A stretch of 64,000 nucleotides of DNA from UBA12077 sp963665525 (GCA_963665525.1 OY762280.1:3906001-3970000), one strand, 5' to 3'. Counted from the stretch's first letter, positions 54,382 through 63,926 are shown. Notes: a model not told the origin generated them from the letters alone. A program made the numbers and translations.

Positions 54382-57249
54382 TTAATCGTTAAATAATTGT
54401 TTTTCTTTAATTTCAATTATTTTACCATATTTTTTTAATTCGTTAAGATCAATCCTCTTTTTATCTCCTACAATTGCAATAACCATAGGCTTGTTTTTAA
54501 GATTCTTGTTGTTAAACTCCACAATGTCTTTAAAATTCAGATTCTCGTAGGTTTTAGCTTTAAATTTAGCAGGATCTACCTTAAAGCCTTTATTATCCCA
54601 TTCTACAATTTTAGTACTTAAATTTCTAAAATTTGGTTTATCAATGATTGATGATTGTAATAAATAATCTTTTATCATCGGCATTCTGTCTGCTTTTTCT
54701 GGCATCTCACGAACCAAAGTGTTAAATGTTTCTAAGGCAATGAGTGTTTTATCTGCTTGTGTACCAATATAACCAATAAAGTAACTTTGATTGCCTTTGT
54801 TTTTTGGAGTTCTAATTCCTGCTCCAGCAGAATATGCTAATGATCGGTATTCTCTTATTTCCTGTAATACCAAACCTGAAAATCCTCCCCCAAAATACAT
54901 ATTAAAAGCATCGATATATGCCTGTTGATCCGGATTGTATTGCTCCTGGTTAGTATAAAAATATATCTTACTTTGTAAAGCTTTTTTCTTATTTACAAGG
55001 TAAATAGTATTTTCAGAGTATTGATTTAGCTCAAGATCAAAAGGAGATTTAGATGTTTTATATTCTGATTTAAAATCAAGTTTTTCCTGAATAGTACTTA
55101 GTGCTTTTTGGGCGTCAATCTTACCAGTATAATGAATTTCTGTTTCAAATTCTGTTGCATTTATAAAAGCAGAAACTAATTGTTCCGTCGATAACTTTTT
55201 AATTTCTTTTAAGGTAAGGCGGTCAATGTATTCAGATTTATCACCATATTTAACATATTCAAAAAGAGCATCGGCAATACCATCAGCATCTGACTTTTCC
55301 ATTTTTCGATCACCTTTTGTATTATCAATGATATTAGCAAGTTTGTTTTCTTCTAAAACCGGCTCATTAATAAGTTCATTAATTAATGCCAGGGCTTGTG
55401 GAAATGATTCTTCTACGCCTTCAATGCTTATTTCTGTATAATCATCATTTGAGTAAATAGAATAAGAACAAGCTATTTTGCTAAACTCACGTTTAAGTTC
55501 TTTGGTAGTTTTTGTCTTGGTACCTGCATAATTCATAATATCTCCTGCATATCTCATTAGTGGAATTTCTGTTTCTCCTGCACCAAATTTAATTTCTAAT
55601 GAGAAGATATCATTTACTGGATTTTTAGTATAATAAAAATGTACATTTTCTTGCAGATTTTTAGAGATTACATCTTTATGAATATCAATGTAGTTAGGCT
55701 CGGTTTTTGTTGCTGGTAAAGACTCAAGGTATTTGGCAAACTCCGATTTGGCATTTGTGTTGGAAACAACAGCTTCGTATTCGGGTTTATCAATTTTTTC
55801 CGGTTTAGAGAATCCCATTTTAGAATAGAAAGCTAAAAAGTCGTTACCATAATATTGGTTTGCTACACGAATAACATCTTCTTTTGTCACTGATTTTATT
55901 TTTTCGGGATAACTAAAAACTTCTTCAACAGAAACTCCCCTAATAAATGCTTCCGAAATCAGGTAAGATCTTCCTTCTGGTTCTTCAACAGATAATTGAT
56001 GTTCGGTATATAGATCTTTTTTAGAAGCTTCAACAAGCCAATCTTCAAATTCACCTTTTTTTAATTTATTAACTTTTTCAAGCACCAATTCTTCTGCTGA
56101 TTCTAACTTCTGACCAATAATTTTAGGCACAAAAAAGATGATGGTCGCTCCATGATCCTGATAAGGTAATGGAATTACACCGGCATACATAATTTTATTG
56201 TCGATACTTAATTCGTCTAATAATCCTGACTGATTATAGTTGGATAATATGTTATTTGCAATATCTAAGGCTTCTTTGTCTGGATGCCCTGCTGTAACTG
56301 TTCTAAATCCTAATAAACCCAGCTTTACCGGACTAAGTTTTGCTTCTACAAATTCACGACCATGAAAGGCTTCTTCTTCCCAAATTTTTGGTTCGGGCAC
56401 TTTACCATTTTCTAGTTTACCAAATGTTCTTTCAATGATAGGTTTTGCTATTGTAGGATCAAAATTTCCAGAAAGTACTAAGGCCATATTGTTAGCAACA
56501 TAATAGGTTTTAAAAAATTCATACATTTTAGTTAATGACGGATTTTTTAAATCATCAATAGTACCTATGGTCGTTTGTTGTCCATATGGATGATTCTTAA
56601 AAAAGCTTTTTTGAAATTGCTCTAATAAGTTCGACATAAACATATCAGAATACATATTCTTTTCTTCGTAAACAACTTCAAGTTCAGATTGGAATCCTCT
56701 GAAAACAGGTTCTTTAAGCCTATGTGCATAAAGTTCTAACCATTTTTCAAGTTGATTTGGAGGAAATGAATTATAATATACCGTTTCATCAGCTCCTGTA
56801 CCTGCATTAATATTTTTACTACCCATGCTATTAAGTACATTACTAAACTCATTTGGGATAGCATATTGATTAGCTTTAACAGATTCTTCGTTAATTTGTT
56901 TTTGAATCGATTTACGTTCTTCTTCGTTTTCTGTTTGTCCTAGTTTATCATATAACTCAAAGATCTTATCAATATGTATTTTTTCTTTTCCCCAATCTGT
57001 AGTTCCTAATTGAGTAGTTCCTTTAAAGAGCATATGTTCCTGGTAGTGTGCCATTCCTGTTGCATCGGCAGCGTCGTTTTTTGAGCCTGCTCGTGTTATG
57101 GTCATTCCAAAAACTTCTGATGCTGTTGGATCCTGATTTAAGTATACAGTTAATCCATTTTGTAGTTTGTATACTTCAATATTTTGGCCATTCGTATTTA
57201 TAAAGAATGCCAAGCAAAGATTAATAAGTAAGAGATGTTTTAATTTCAT
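54382..57249 (-). CDS. M16 family zinc metallopeptidase (insulinase/pitrilysin-like), exported
   Basis: 955 residues, about 450 of which form the active half. Signal peptide MKLKHLLLINLCLAFFINTNG. The zinc motif HxxEH is at His68-Glu71-His72 (GMAHYQEHMLFKG); the second half is homologous but lacks it, so it is a fused active plus inactive M16 pair. It would act in the periplasm or outer membrane on small or unfolded peptides. It ends beside the RND operon and is divergent from the DUF2147 gene. No lipobox is seen, so it is probably soluble after cleavage. Confidence 0.92.
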   Translation of the reverse strand: MKLKHLLLINLCLAFFINTNGQNIEVYKLQNGLTVYLNQDPTASEVFGMTITRAGSKNDAADATGMAHYQEHMLFKGTTQLGTTDWGKEKIHIDKIFELYDKLGQTENEEERKSIQKQINEESVKANQYAIPNEFSNVLNSMGSKNINAGTGADETVYYNSFPPNQLEKWLELYAHRLKEPVFRGFQSELEVVYEEKNMYSDMFMSNLLEQFQKSFFKNHPYGQQTTIGTIDDLKNPSLTKMYEFFKTYYVANNMALVLSGNFDPTIAKPIIERTFGKLENGKVPEPKIWEEEAFHGREFVEAKLSPVKLGLLGFRTVTAGHPDKEALDIANNILSNYNQSGLLDELSIDNKIMYAGVIPLPYQDHGATIIFFVPKIIGQKLESAEELVLEKVNKLKKGEFEDWLVEASKKDLYTEHQLSVEEPEGRSYLISEAFIRGVSVEEVFSYPEKIKSVTKEDVIRVANQYYGNDFLAFYSKMGFSKPEKIDKPEYEAVVSNTNAKSEFAKYLESLPATKTEPNYIDIHKDVISKNLQENVHFYYTKNPVNDIFSLEIKFGAGETEIPLMRYAGDIMNYAGTKTKTTKELKREFSKIACSYSIYSNDDYTEISIEGVEESFPQALALINELINEPVLEENKLANIIDNTKGDRKMEKSDADGIADALFEYVKYGDKSEYIDRLTLKEIKKLSTEQLVSAFINATEFETEIHYTGKIDAQKALSTIQEKLDFKSEYKTSKSPFDLELNQYSENTIYLVNKKKALQSKIYFYTNQEQYNPDQQAYIDAFNMYFGGGFSGLVLQEIREYRSLAYSAGAGIRTPKNKGNQSYFIGYIGTQADKTLIALETFNTLVREMPEKADRMPMIKDYLLQSSIIDKPNFRNLSTKIVEWDNKGFKVDPAKFKAKTYENLNFKDIVEFNNKNLKNKPMVIAIVGDKKRIDLNELKKYGKIIEIKEKQLFND

Positions 57250-57415
57250 AATGGTAATTTATTATTTAGTAACAATACTACAATATTTAACTTTATAAAG
57301 CTACAAATATTTATTGTTTTTCGATAAAACATAAAATCAAAATGCCTAAATTAAATTATAACAATTATTATAAAATTAGTATCTTGGCAAATACTAAAAA
57401 CTAAAAATTTGTATT

Positions 57416-57883
57416 ATGAAAATTAGATTATTCATTATTTCTCTGCTATTAGGTATTTTTTTTATTCCAGATTTAATAGCTCAAGATGCCGATAAAGTCT
57501 TAGGTTATTGGTTAACCCAGTATGAGGACTCGCAGGTTAAAATCTTCAAAACAAAAGATGGTAAATATTATGGAAATGTCAAGTGGCTCGAAAAACCAAA
57601 TAATGATGATGGAACACCTAGACTTGATAAAGAAAATGAAGATGAGAAATTAAGGAGCCGTACAATACTTGGCTTGCAAATATTAAAGTCGTTTGAATAC
57701 GATGCAGATGATAAAGAATGGGTCGATGGTACCATTTATGATCCTAAAAATGGAAAAACATATAAATGTTTTATGTGGTTTGAAGATGGCGATGATCAAA
57801 CACTACATGTAAAAGGTTTTATTGGATTTTCTTTGTTAGGAAGAGAGGTTGAATGGACCAGGGAAGAAAGTTTAAGAGAGTAA
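57416..57883 (+). CDS. DUF2147 family exported protein
   Basis: 155 residues. Signal peptide MKIRLFIISLLLGIFFIPDL, ending around IAQ (residue 23). The mature part matches DUF2147: KVLGYWLTQYEDSQVKIFKT, GKYYGNVKWLEKPN, KSFEYDADDKEWVDGTIYDP, GKTYKCFMWFEDGD and VKGFIGFSLLGREVEWTR. The family is a small beta barrel with no proven function. It is followed by a palindromic, terminator-like element. Confidence 0.88.
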   Translation: MKIRLFIISLLLGIFFIPDLIAQDADKVLGYWLTQYEDSQVKIFKTKDGKYYGNVKWLEKPNNDDGTPRLDKENEDEKLRSRTILGLQILKSFEYDADDKEWVDGTIYDPKNGKTYKCFMWFEDGDDQTLHVKGFIGFSLLGREVEWTREESLRE

Positions 57884-57930
57884 TTGAAATAAACATACTT
57901 ATAAATAGACTTATCATAAGTCTTAGTTGT

Positions 57931-57974
57931 CATCCCCAACTTGCTCCGATGAATATCGGGAGGGGATTTTTTTA
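57931..57974 (+). terminator. Palindromic element resembling a dispersed Bacteroidota repeat, probable terminator
   Basis: ATCCCC (57932-57937) pairs with GGGGAT (57962-57967), with an inner CCGAT/ATCGG pair (57946-57950, 57955-57959), then a run of T (57967-57973). The wording GTCATCCCCAACTTG resembles short palindromic repeats common in Bacteroidota genomes. Confidence 0.6.
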
Positions 57975-57983
57975 TTTCAACGT

Positions 57984-58634
57984 ATGAGTAAAGAACAAAT
58001 TATACAACAAACAATAGGATTTGTAAAAAATAAATTGGATGGTGATAGCTCGGGTCACGATTGGTGGCATATTAGCCGGGTATGGAATTTATCCAAGCAA
58101 ATTCAAAAAGAAGAAGGGGGTGATTTATTCATAATTGAAATGGCTGCATTATTACACGATGTGGCAGATTGGAAGTTTTATAAAAACGAAGATGAAGGTT
58201 TAAGAGTAATTGTTGATTGGTTAAAAGAAATGAAAATTGAGAAGGTTTATAGCGAGTATATTATTGACATCATTCAAAATGTATCGTTTAAAGGTGCTGG
58301 TGTGGATGATTGTATGAATAGTTTAGAGGGAAAGATTGTTCAAGATGCAGATCGATTGGATGCGATAGGAGCAATAGGTGTGGGTAGAGCATTTGCATTT
58401 GGAGGTAAGTTTCAAAGAGAAATGCATAATCCAAATCAGGAAAAACGGATGCATAAGAATTTTGAAGAATATAAATCTGCAAAGGGAACAACCATTAATC
58501 ATTTTTATGAAAAATTACTTCTGTTAAAAGATCGTCTGAATACACAAACAGCAAAAGAAATTGCAGAAAAACGTCATGCATTTATGGAAACTTTCTTAAA
58601 ACAATTCTACAATGAGTGGAATAATCTAAAATAG
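57984..58634 (+). CDS. HD-domain phosphohydrolase
   Basis: 216 residues from ATG 57984; the frame extends upstream across the terminator-like palindrome and that part cannot be coding. Metal-binding HD pattern: SSGHDWWHISRVWNL near 23-37 (first His), ALLHDVADWKF near 60-70 (His-Asp) and VQDADRLDAIGAIGVG near 120 (Asp). The family hydrolyses phosphate monoesters or nucleotides; a YedJ-like activity is the best guess. It is followed 27 bases later by the ComF-type gene on the same strand, probably co-transcribed. Confidence 0.85.
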   Translation: MSKEQIIQQTIGFVKNKLDGDSSGHDWWHISRVWNLSKQIQKEEGGDLFIIEMAALLHDVADWKFYKNEDEGLRVIVDWLKEMKIEKVYSEYIIDIIQNVSFKGAGVDDCMNSLEGKIVQDADRLDAIGAIGVGRAFAFGGKFQREMHNPNQEKRMHKNFEEYKSAKGTTINHFYEKLLLLKDRLNTQTAKEIAEKRHAFMETFLKQFYNEWNNLK

Positions 58635-58661
58635 TATGCTTAACTTAGAGTTAAGAATTTC

Positions 58662-59360
58662 ATGAAAATGAGAAGATTAACTCCGTATTTCAACGATTTT
58701 TTCAACTTATTCTTTCCTGATCTTTGTGTTGTTTGTAATACACATCTTATCAGTCAGGAAGATTTAATTTGTACCAGGTGTTTATATAATTTACCAAAAA
58801 CAAATTACCATAAAGAAGTTAACAACCCCGTATCACAATTATTCTGGGGAAGAACAAGTATTGAGTTTGCTACGGCATATTTTACTTTTAAAAAAGGAAG
58901 CAAATACCAGCATATGATGCATAAGTTTAAATATCACGGCAAGAAGGAAATTGGGTATGTGTTGGGAAAATCTTTTGGGAATCAATTACGAAATAGCAAT
59001 TTTGAAAAAATAGATATCATCATTCCTGTACCTTTACATAAAAGTAAATTAAAGAAACGAGGATATAACCAAAGTGAATGGATAGGAAAAGGTTTATCAG
59101 AAACTTTGAATAAACCTTTAGATACAACATCATTTATTCGTTCTATAGCTACTGAAACACAAACCCGCAAATCGAGATTTGAACGATGGAAGAATGTTGA
59201 GAATATTTTTAAGATTACGGATAAGAATGCAATTCAGGGAAAACATATTTTATTGGTAGATGATGTGGTTACAACAGGTTCAACACTTGAGGCTTGTGCA
59301 AATATTTTACTCGAAATGGAAGGAACGATAGTGAGTATAGCAACATTGGCAGTTGCTTAA
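58662..59360 (+). CDS. ComF family phosphoribosyltransferase-like protein
   Basis: 232 residues; the start is ATG 58662 or 58668. An N-terminal zinc-ribbon-like segment with LCVVCNTHLISQEDLICTRC (two CxxC pairs) precedes a phosphoribosyltransferase fold. The PRPP motif HILLVDDVVTTGSTL is near residue 200, and KKRGYNQSEWIGKGL is the usual ComF middle block. In transformable bacteria ComF takes part in DNA uptake; in others its role is not established, so natural competence should not be assumed. Confidence 0.85.
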   Translation: MKMRRLTPYFNDFFNLFFPDLCVVCNTHLISQEDLICTRCLYNLPKTNYHKEVNNPVSQLFWGRTSIEFATAYFTFKKGSKYQHMMHKFKYHGKKEIGYVLGKSFGNQLRNSNFEKIDIIIPVPLHKSKLKKRGYNQSEWIGKGLSETLNKPLDTTSFIRSIATETQTRKSRFERWKNVENIFKITDKNAIQGKHILLVDDVVTTGSTLEACANILLEMEGTIVSIATLAVA

Positions 59361-59392
59361 AGAGGATACTATTTTATTATGCGAGCAATTAA

Positions 59393-59959
59393 CTAAATAC
59401 CTCCCCAACGTTTAGTATCAATATTAAAATCGGCTAAATCTAGCACCCTGTTTATAACAGTTAAAACAGTTTCATGAATATTCTGAGGTCGAGAGTAAAA
59501 CGATGGACTGGCAGGACAAATGATTCCACCTGCAAGTGTGATTGTTTCCATATTTTGAATATGAATTAAATTATATGGAAGTTCTCGAGGGACAAGTATC
59601 AATTTTTGTTTTTCTTTTAAAATAACATCTGCTGCCCTTGTAATTAGATCGTCTGAAATTCCGTGAGCAATTCTACCAACAGTTCCCATAGAGCATGGGC
59701 AAATTATCATGGTATTAAACTGTGCTGATCCAGAAGCAAAGGGAGCATAAAAATCGTTGATAGCATAGAATTTAAAAGGATAATTTTTATATGAATCGTT
59801 TTCAAGTTCATATTCCCAAATTTCTCTGGCATTTTTAGAGAATACTAATCCAACTTCATCAATTTGATCTTTAATTTGAATTAAAGAATCAAGTAATAAC
59901 TTCGCATATATTGATCCGCTTGCTCCACTTACAGCAACGATTAGTTTATGTTTTTTCAT
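59393..59959 (-). CDS. ubiX: UbiX-type flavin prenyltransferase
   Basis: 188 residues. Makes prenylated FMN, the cofactor of UbiD-type decarboxylases. Flavodoxin-like start KKHKLIVAVSGASGSIYAKL, then MIICPCSMGTVGRIAHGISD and ITRAADVILKEKQKLILVPR, and CPASPSFYSRPQNI near the end, all conserved in UbiX/Pad1. No ubiD gene is in the window, so the client decarboxylase is elsewhere. It starts 5 bases after the outer-membrane protein gene and is co-transcribed with it. Confidence 0.93.
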   Translation of the reverse strand: MKKHKLIVAVSGASGSIYAKLLLDSLIQIKDQIDEVGLVFSKNAREIWEYELENDSYKNYPFKFYAINDFYAPFASGSAQFNTMIICPCSMGTVGRIAHGISDDLITRAADVILKEKQKLILVPRELPYNLIHIQNMETITLAGGIICPASPSFYSRPQNIHETVLTVINRVLDLADFNIDTKRWGGI

Positions 59960-59964
59960 TGATT

Positions 59965-60576
59965 TTATTTTTTACCAAAGCTGGCAATTTCATAATAAAC
60001 AGCAAATGTTAACACATTGTTGTATTGTCCACGGTTTAAAAAATAAGTTTGATCTCCTGGATGATCTCTAACCGGTAATATAGAGTAGTTAAAACGCACA
60101 TTGATAAAAAGCTTGTCTATAATTTGATATTCAACTCCAGCTAATCCGGAGAGTTCAAACTCATCAAATGGAGGATCAGCAGGTTCATCTCCTGCCTCAT
60201 TTTTATTTTCTGTTGATTTTTGTAGATAACCGGCAGCTAATCCAACATTAGCTGAAAATCTGTTTAAAAAATGGTATTTTAAAAATATGGGGATTTCAAT
60301 ATAATTTAACTTAGATTGGTAAAATGTACCTTGATCGTCATCATTTGATTTACTGCCCTTTTGAACGTACTTTAGCTCCAATTGTGCATCAATGTATTTA
60401 TTTAGTTTTGCATTGGTATAAATCCCAAAAGCCAAACCTGCTTTACTATATCCTCCCCAGTTATCACCATCGAGTTGCGAAGCCGATAATCCGGCAAATA
60501 CTCCTCCACCAAAAGTTTGAGAAAAACTATAATTGTTGATAACTAATAAAATAAGTATAATGATTATTTTTTTCAT
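59965..60576 (-). CDS. PorT-like outer-membrane beta-barrel protein
   Basis: 203 residues. Signal peptide MKKIIIILILLVINNYSFSQ. The mature part has the alternating pattern of an eight-stranded barrel (GGGVFAGLSASQLDGDNWGG, YSKAGLAFGIYTNAKLNKYI, AQLELKYVQKGSKSN, NYIEIPIFLKYHFL, NRFSANVGLAAGYLQKS) and ends with a strand before FGKK. An Asp/Glu-rich extracellular loop (NKNEAGDEPADPPFDEFE) lies in the middle. It belongs to the broad PorT/OmpA-like barrel family; the function is not known. First gene of the pair with ubiX. Confidence 0.85.
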   Translation of the reverse strand: MKKIIIILILLVINNYSFSQTFGGGVFAGLSASQLDGDNWGGYSKAGLAFGIYTNAKLNKYIDAQLELKYVQKGSKSNDDDQGTFYQSKLNYIEIPIFLKYHFLNRFSANVGLAAGYLQKSTENKNEAGDEPADPPFDEFELSGLAGVEYQIIDKLFINVRFNYSILPVRDHPGDQTYFLNRGQYNNVLTFAVYYEIASFGKK

Positions 60577-60729
60577 ATCTTTAATAGTTAACTAGGAGCT
60601 AAAATACATAAAAAGAAGAAAGGCCTCTTAAATAAATTAAGGTTTATTAGCAAACTTTAACATTTAAGGTCCGTATAGTAAGGTATAGTTTTTGTTTATT
60701 TGTATTAGTAACAACAAACACCCCTTGGC

Positions 60730-61095
60730 ATGAGAAAGATTTTACTTTTAATACTAGTTACTTTTACTATTGGAACCTCATCTGTAAGATCAGAAAATTC
60801 TGAACAGATTCAACCCGATTCTTCGATTATTAATATTCAAGAGATACAAAAATTGAAATTGTATCCCAATCCAGCATCAACATATTTATTTATTGATTAT
60901 GATGTTCTTTTTGTAAAAGAGGCAAAACTTCAAATTTATAATTCAATTGGAGCTGTTGTTTATACTAAGAAACTGGAAGAAAAGAAAGGTAATATAAAAG
61001 TGTCCGTTTCTGATTTTAAGAACGGACTGTATTTCTGTTCGCTTCAAATTGACGGAAAGCTATTAAATACTCGTAAGATATTAATTAATCATTAA
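60730..61095 (+). CDS. Small exported protein consisting almost only of a T9SS type A sorting domain
   Basis: 121 residues. Signal peptide MRKILLLILVTFTIGTSS, cleaved near residue 20. About 20 residues (NSEQIQPDSSIINIQEIQ) separate it from a C-terminal type A sorting domain: LKLYPNPASTYLFIDYD, LQIYNSIGAVVYTKK, then FKNGLYFCSLQIDG and NTRKILIN. There is no other domain, unlike the usual large T9SS cargoes. It could be a tiny cargo, an anchor for a partner or the remnant of a longer gene. Its end overlaps the convergent sirtuin gene by 11 bases. Confidence 0.85.
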   Translation: MRKILLLILVTFTIGTSSVRSENSEQIQPDSSIINIQEIQKLKLYPNPASTYLFIDYDVLFVKEAKLQIYNSIGAVVYTKKLEEKKGNIKVSVSDFKNGLYFCSLQIDGKLLNTRKILINH

Positions 61096-61780
61096 GATAA
61101 TCACTTTTTAAGATATCAATAAGCTGGCGAACTCCAACGCTGGCTTTTTCTTTTATAAAATGTACATTTTTATTTGAAGTATAAACATCGTTAGGATCAA
61201 TAAGAAATATGGGAATTCCAGATGGAGCATAATCAATTAACCCGGCGGCAGGATATACATTCAGTGAAGTTCCTACTACAATAAATATATCAGCTGTTTG
61301 ACTAATGCTTGCAGCTTCAGAGATGGCAGGGACAGCTTCTCCAAACCAAACTATATGAGGACGTAGCTGAGAACCTTTCTCACAAGTATCGCCTAATTTT
61401 AGTTCCCAATCCTTTAATTCATAAATTAAATCCGGATCGATAGTGCTTCGTGCTTTTTTTAATTCACCATGTAAGTGCAAAACATTGGTGCTTCCGGCAC
61501 GTTCGTGTAAGTCATCCACATTTTGGGTTATGATTTGCACTGTAAAATAGTTTTCTAACTCAACTAATCCTTTGTGTCCTTCATTAGGAGATGCCTCAAA
61601 TAGTTTTCTACGACGCTCGTTATAAAAACGCATAACCAATTCAGGATTAGAATCCCAGGCTTGAGGACTTGCAACTTCCATAACATCATATTCTTCCCAA
61701 AGACCACCCATTTCACGAAATGTTTTAATGCCACTTTCGGCACTTATTCCTGCTCCGGTTAATACTACGATTTTTTTCAT
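61085..61780 (-). CDS. cobB: Sirtuin-type NAD-dependent protein deacylase
   Basis: 231 residues from ATG 61780 (MKKIVVLTGAGISAESGI), a better start than 61801. Removes acyl groups from protein lysines. GAGISAESGIKTFRE (9-23), QNVDDLHERAGS (86-97) and catalytic His104 (LHLHGELKK) are conserved. Tyr53 and Arg56 (FYNERRRKL) form the class III (desuccinylase) signature. The usual four zinc cysteines are reduced to one (Cys133 in DTCEKGSQ), so the zinc site seems lost. Located between the T9SS protein and dnaG. Confidence 0.9.
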   Translation of the reverse strand: MKKIVVLTGAGISAESGIKTFREMGGLWEEYDVMEVASPQAWDSNPELVMRFYNERRRKLFEASPNEGHKGLVELENYFTVQIITQNVDDLHERAGSTNVLHLHGELKKARSTIDPDLIYELKDWELKLGDTCEKGSQLRPHIVWFGEAVPAISEAASISQTADIFIVVGTSLNVYPAAGLIDYAPSGIPIFLIDPNDVYTSNKNVHFIKEKASVGVRQLIDILKSDYLND

Positions 61781-61936
61781 TAGATAAATTTTAGAGTCCA
61801 AATTACTTATTATTAGTGTAATTTGAAAGAAGTTCGTTTTTTAAATCCGTATTCAAAAAATCACATTTTTATTTTTAGTATTTTAGCCAATGCTCTTAGC
61901 TTTTTTAAAGGTGCTGGAATACTGTATAATAGATTT

Positions 61937-63886
61937 ATGATAGATTATAATACCATACAAAGAATAATTGATACTGCTGAAATTACGGAAGTAGTTCAGG
62001 ATTTTGTGAATCTTAAAAAACGTGGTGTTAACTATCTTGGTTTATGTCCTTTTCATAACGAAAAAACACCTTCATTTATCGTTTCCCCATCCAAAGGAAT
62101 ATACAAATGCTTTGGTTGTGGCAAAGGAGGAAATGCAGTAAACTTTATTATGGAGCATGAGCATTTGGGTTATCCCGAGGCACTTAAATATCTTGCTAAA
62201 AAATATAATATTGAAGTTGTTGAAAAAGAGCTTACTGCAGAGGAAATTCAACAGCAGAACGAACGCGATAGTTTATTGGTTGTAACCAAATTTGCGAACA
62301 CTTATTTCCAGGATAAACTTCATAAAAATACTGATGGGCGTGCTATTGGATTAAGCTATTTTAAAGAAAGAGGTTTTCGTGAAGATATCATCGAAAAATT
62401 TGAGCTGGGGTATAGCCTGGATGTTCGTGATGCTTTTACAAAAGCAGCTAAGGAAAAAGGATTTAAAATTGATTTCCTGGAGAAAACAGGTCTAACCATA
62501 GTTAATGAAAATGGCCAATATGATCGCTTTCGTGGAAGGGTAATTTTTCCTATTCATGGATTATCAGGAAATGTGATTGGTTTTGGTGGGCGTATTCTGA
62601 AAAAAGATACTAAAACTGCGAAATACCTTAATTCGCCTGAATCGGATATTTATCATAAGAGTCGTGTGTTATATGGAATGTTTCAGGCAAAGAAATCTAT
62701 TACACAGCTCGACAAATGTTATTTGGTGGAGGGCTATACTGATGTTATCTCCATGCATCAATCGGGAATTGAAAATGTAGTAGCTTCTTCGGGAACATCT
62801 TTAACGGTTGAGCAGATAAGACTGATTAAACGATTTACGCCAAACGTGACTATAATTTATGATGGCGATGCTGCTGGGATTAAAGCTTCGTTACGTGGAA
62901 TTGATTTGATTTTGGAACAAGGGCTGAATGTTAGGGTATTATTATTACCCGATGGTGAAGATCCTGATTCCTTTGCTAAAAGTCATAGTGCTGCAGAATT
63001 AGTAGAGCATATTGAGAAGAACGAAGAGGATTTTATTACATTTAAAACACGTTTGCTTTTTAATGAAGCGAAAAACGATCCGGTTAGAAAAGCAAATCTT
63101 ATAACCGATATTGTTCGATCAATAGCAGTTATTCCGGAAACTATTGTTCGTACTGTTTATATTAAAGAGTGTAGTGATATATTGGAGATCGATGAAAAAG
63201 TTCTTTATGGTGAAATCAATAAAATCAGAAGAAAGAATTACGAGAAAGAGTATAAAAGAACTTTATCACCAGATGCCAGCTTAAAAACGGGTTCTCCTTC
63301 TCTTCCTTCATCGCTTGAGGGATATTATGCAGAACCTCAGGAGAAGGAAATTATTAGGTTATTATTGCATTATGCCGATCACACTTTGTATACTTACCAG
63401 GAAAATAAATATGATGAACCACGAAGTGTTACTGTTGCAGAATATACCATAGGTGAAATTTTGAATGATGATTTAGAGTTTAAGAATCTAATTTATAAAC
63501 AGATTTTTCAGGAGTATTTAGAATCGGTAAATTCAGGGTCGAAGCTCAACGATAAACATTTTATTTATCACTCCGATCCAGAGATTAGTAAACTGGCAGC
63601 TGATTTATTAAGTACATCTTATACCTTAAGTAAAATTTTCAAAAAAGGAGGGGCTTATATCGAAACAGAAGAGCAGAAATTGAAAAATCTGGTTCCGGAA
63701 ACCATCATTGCATATAAAAGAAAAATCCTCGAAATAGCACAAAGTAGTGCAAAAGAAAAGCTAAAAGAAGCACAAGAAAAGAAATCCTCAAATGAGGAAC
63801 TTGAGCATCTTCAAAAAGAGTTTATGCAAATTACCTCTGTGATAAGTGCTATTGCAAAAGAACGTGGTTGGATTGCATTTAAGTAA
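61937..63886 (+). CDS. dnaG: DNA primase
   Basis: 649 residues from ATG 61937 (MIDYNTIQRIIDTAEITE), the family start; the longer open frame to 61823 adds 38 unlike residues. Makes RNA primers at the replication fork. The N-terminal zinc finger is LCPFHNEKTPSF followed by KCFGCGKGGN (CxxH...CxxC pattern) within residues 40-66. The TOPRIM domain contains VEGYTDVISMHQSG near 265 and TIIYDGDAAGIKAS with the metal-binding Asp pair near 315. The C-terminal half is the DnaB-interacting helical region, of Bacteroidota type. Confidence 0.95.
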   Translation: MIDYNTIQRIIDTAEITEVVQDFVNLKKRGVNYLGLCPFHNEKTPSFIVSPSKGIYKCFGCGKGGNAVNFIMEHEHLGYPEALKYLAKKYNIEVVEKELTAEEIQQQNERDSLLVVTKFANTYFQDKLHKNTDGRAIGLSYFKERGFREDIIEKFELGYSLDVRDAFTKAAKEKGFKIDFLEKTGLTIVNENGQYDRFRGRVIFPIHGLSGNVIGFGGRILKKDTKTAKYLNSPESDIYHKSRVLYGMFQAKKSITQLDKCYLVEGYTDVISMHQSGIENVVASSGTSLTVEQIRLIKRFTPNVTIIYDGDAAGIKASLRGIDLILEQGLNVRVLLLPDGEDPDSFAKSHSAAELVEHIEKNEEDFITFKTRLLFNEAKNDPVRKANLITDIVRSIAVIPETIVRTVYIKECSDILEIDEKVLYGEINKIRRKNYEKEYKRTLSPDASLKTGSPSLPSSLEGYYAEPQEKEIIRLLLHYADHTLYTYQENKYDEPRSVTVAEYTIGEILNDDLEFKNLIYKQIFQEYLESVNSGSKLNDKHFIYHSDPEISKLAADLLSTSYTLSKIFKKGGAYIETEEQKLKNLVPETIIAYKRKILEIAQSSAKEKLKEAQEKKSSNEELEHLQKEFMQITSVISAIAKERGWIAFK

Positions 63887-63912
63887 AAATCCGGATATTT
63901 CTACCCGGATTT
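63887..63912. terminator. Hairpin after dnaG, possibly bidirectional
   Basis: AAATCCGG (63887-63894) pairs with CCGGATTT (63905-63912), starting directly after the dnaG stop. The minus-strand read-out is followed by TTTTA, so it could also end a minus-strand gene. Confidence 0.65.
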
Positions 63913-63926
63913 AATACTTTTTTGTC

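Noticed and set aside
61823..61936. N-terminal extension of dnaG
   Set aside because: The 38 extra residues do not resemble primase and the family start MIDYNTIQ lies at 61937.
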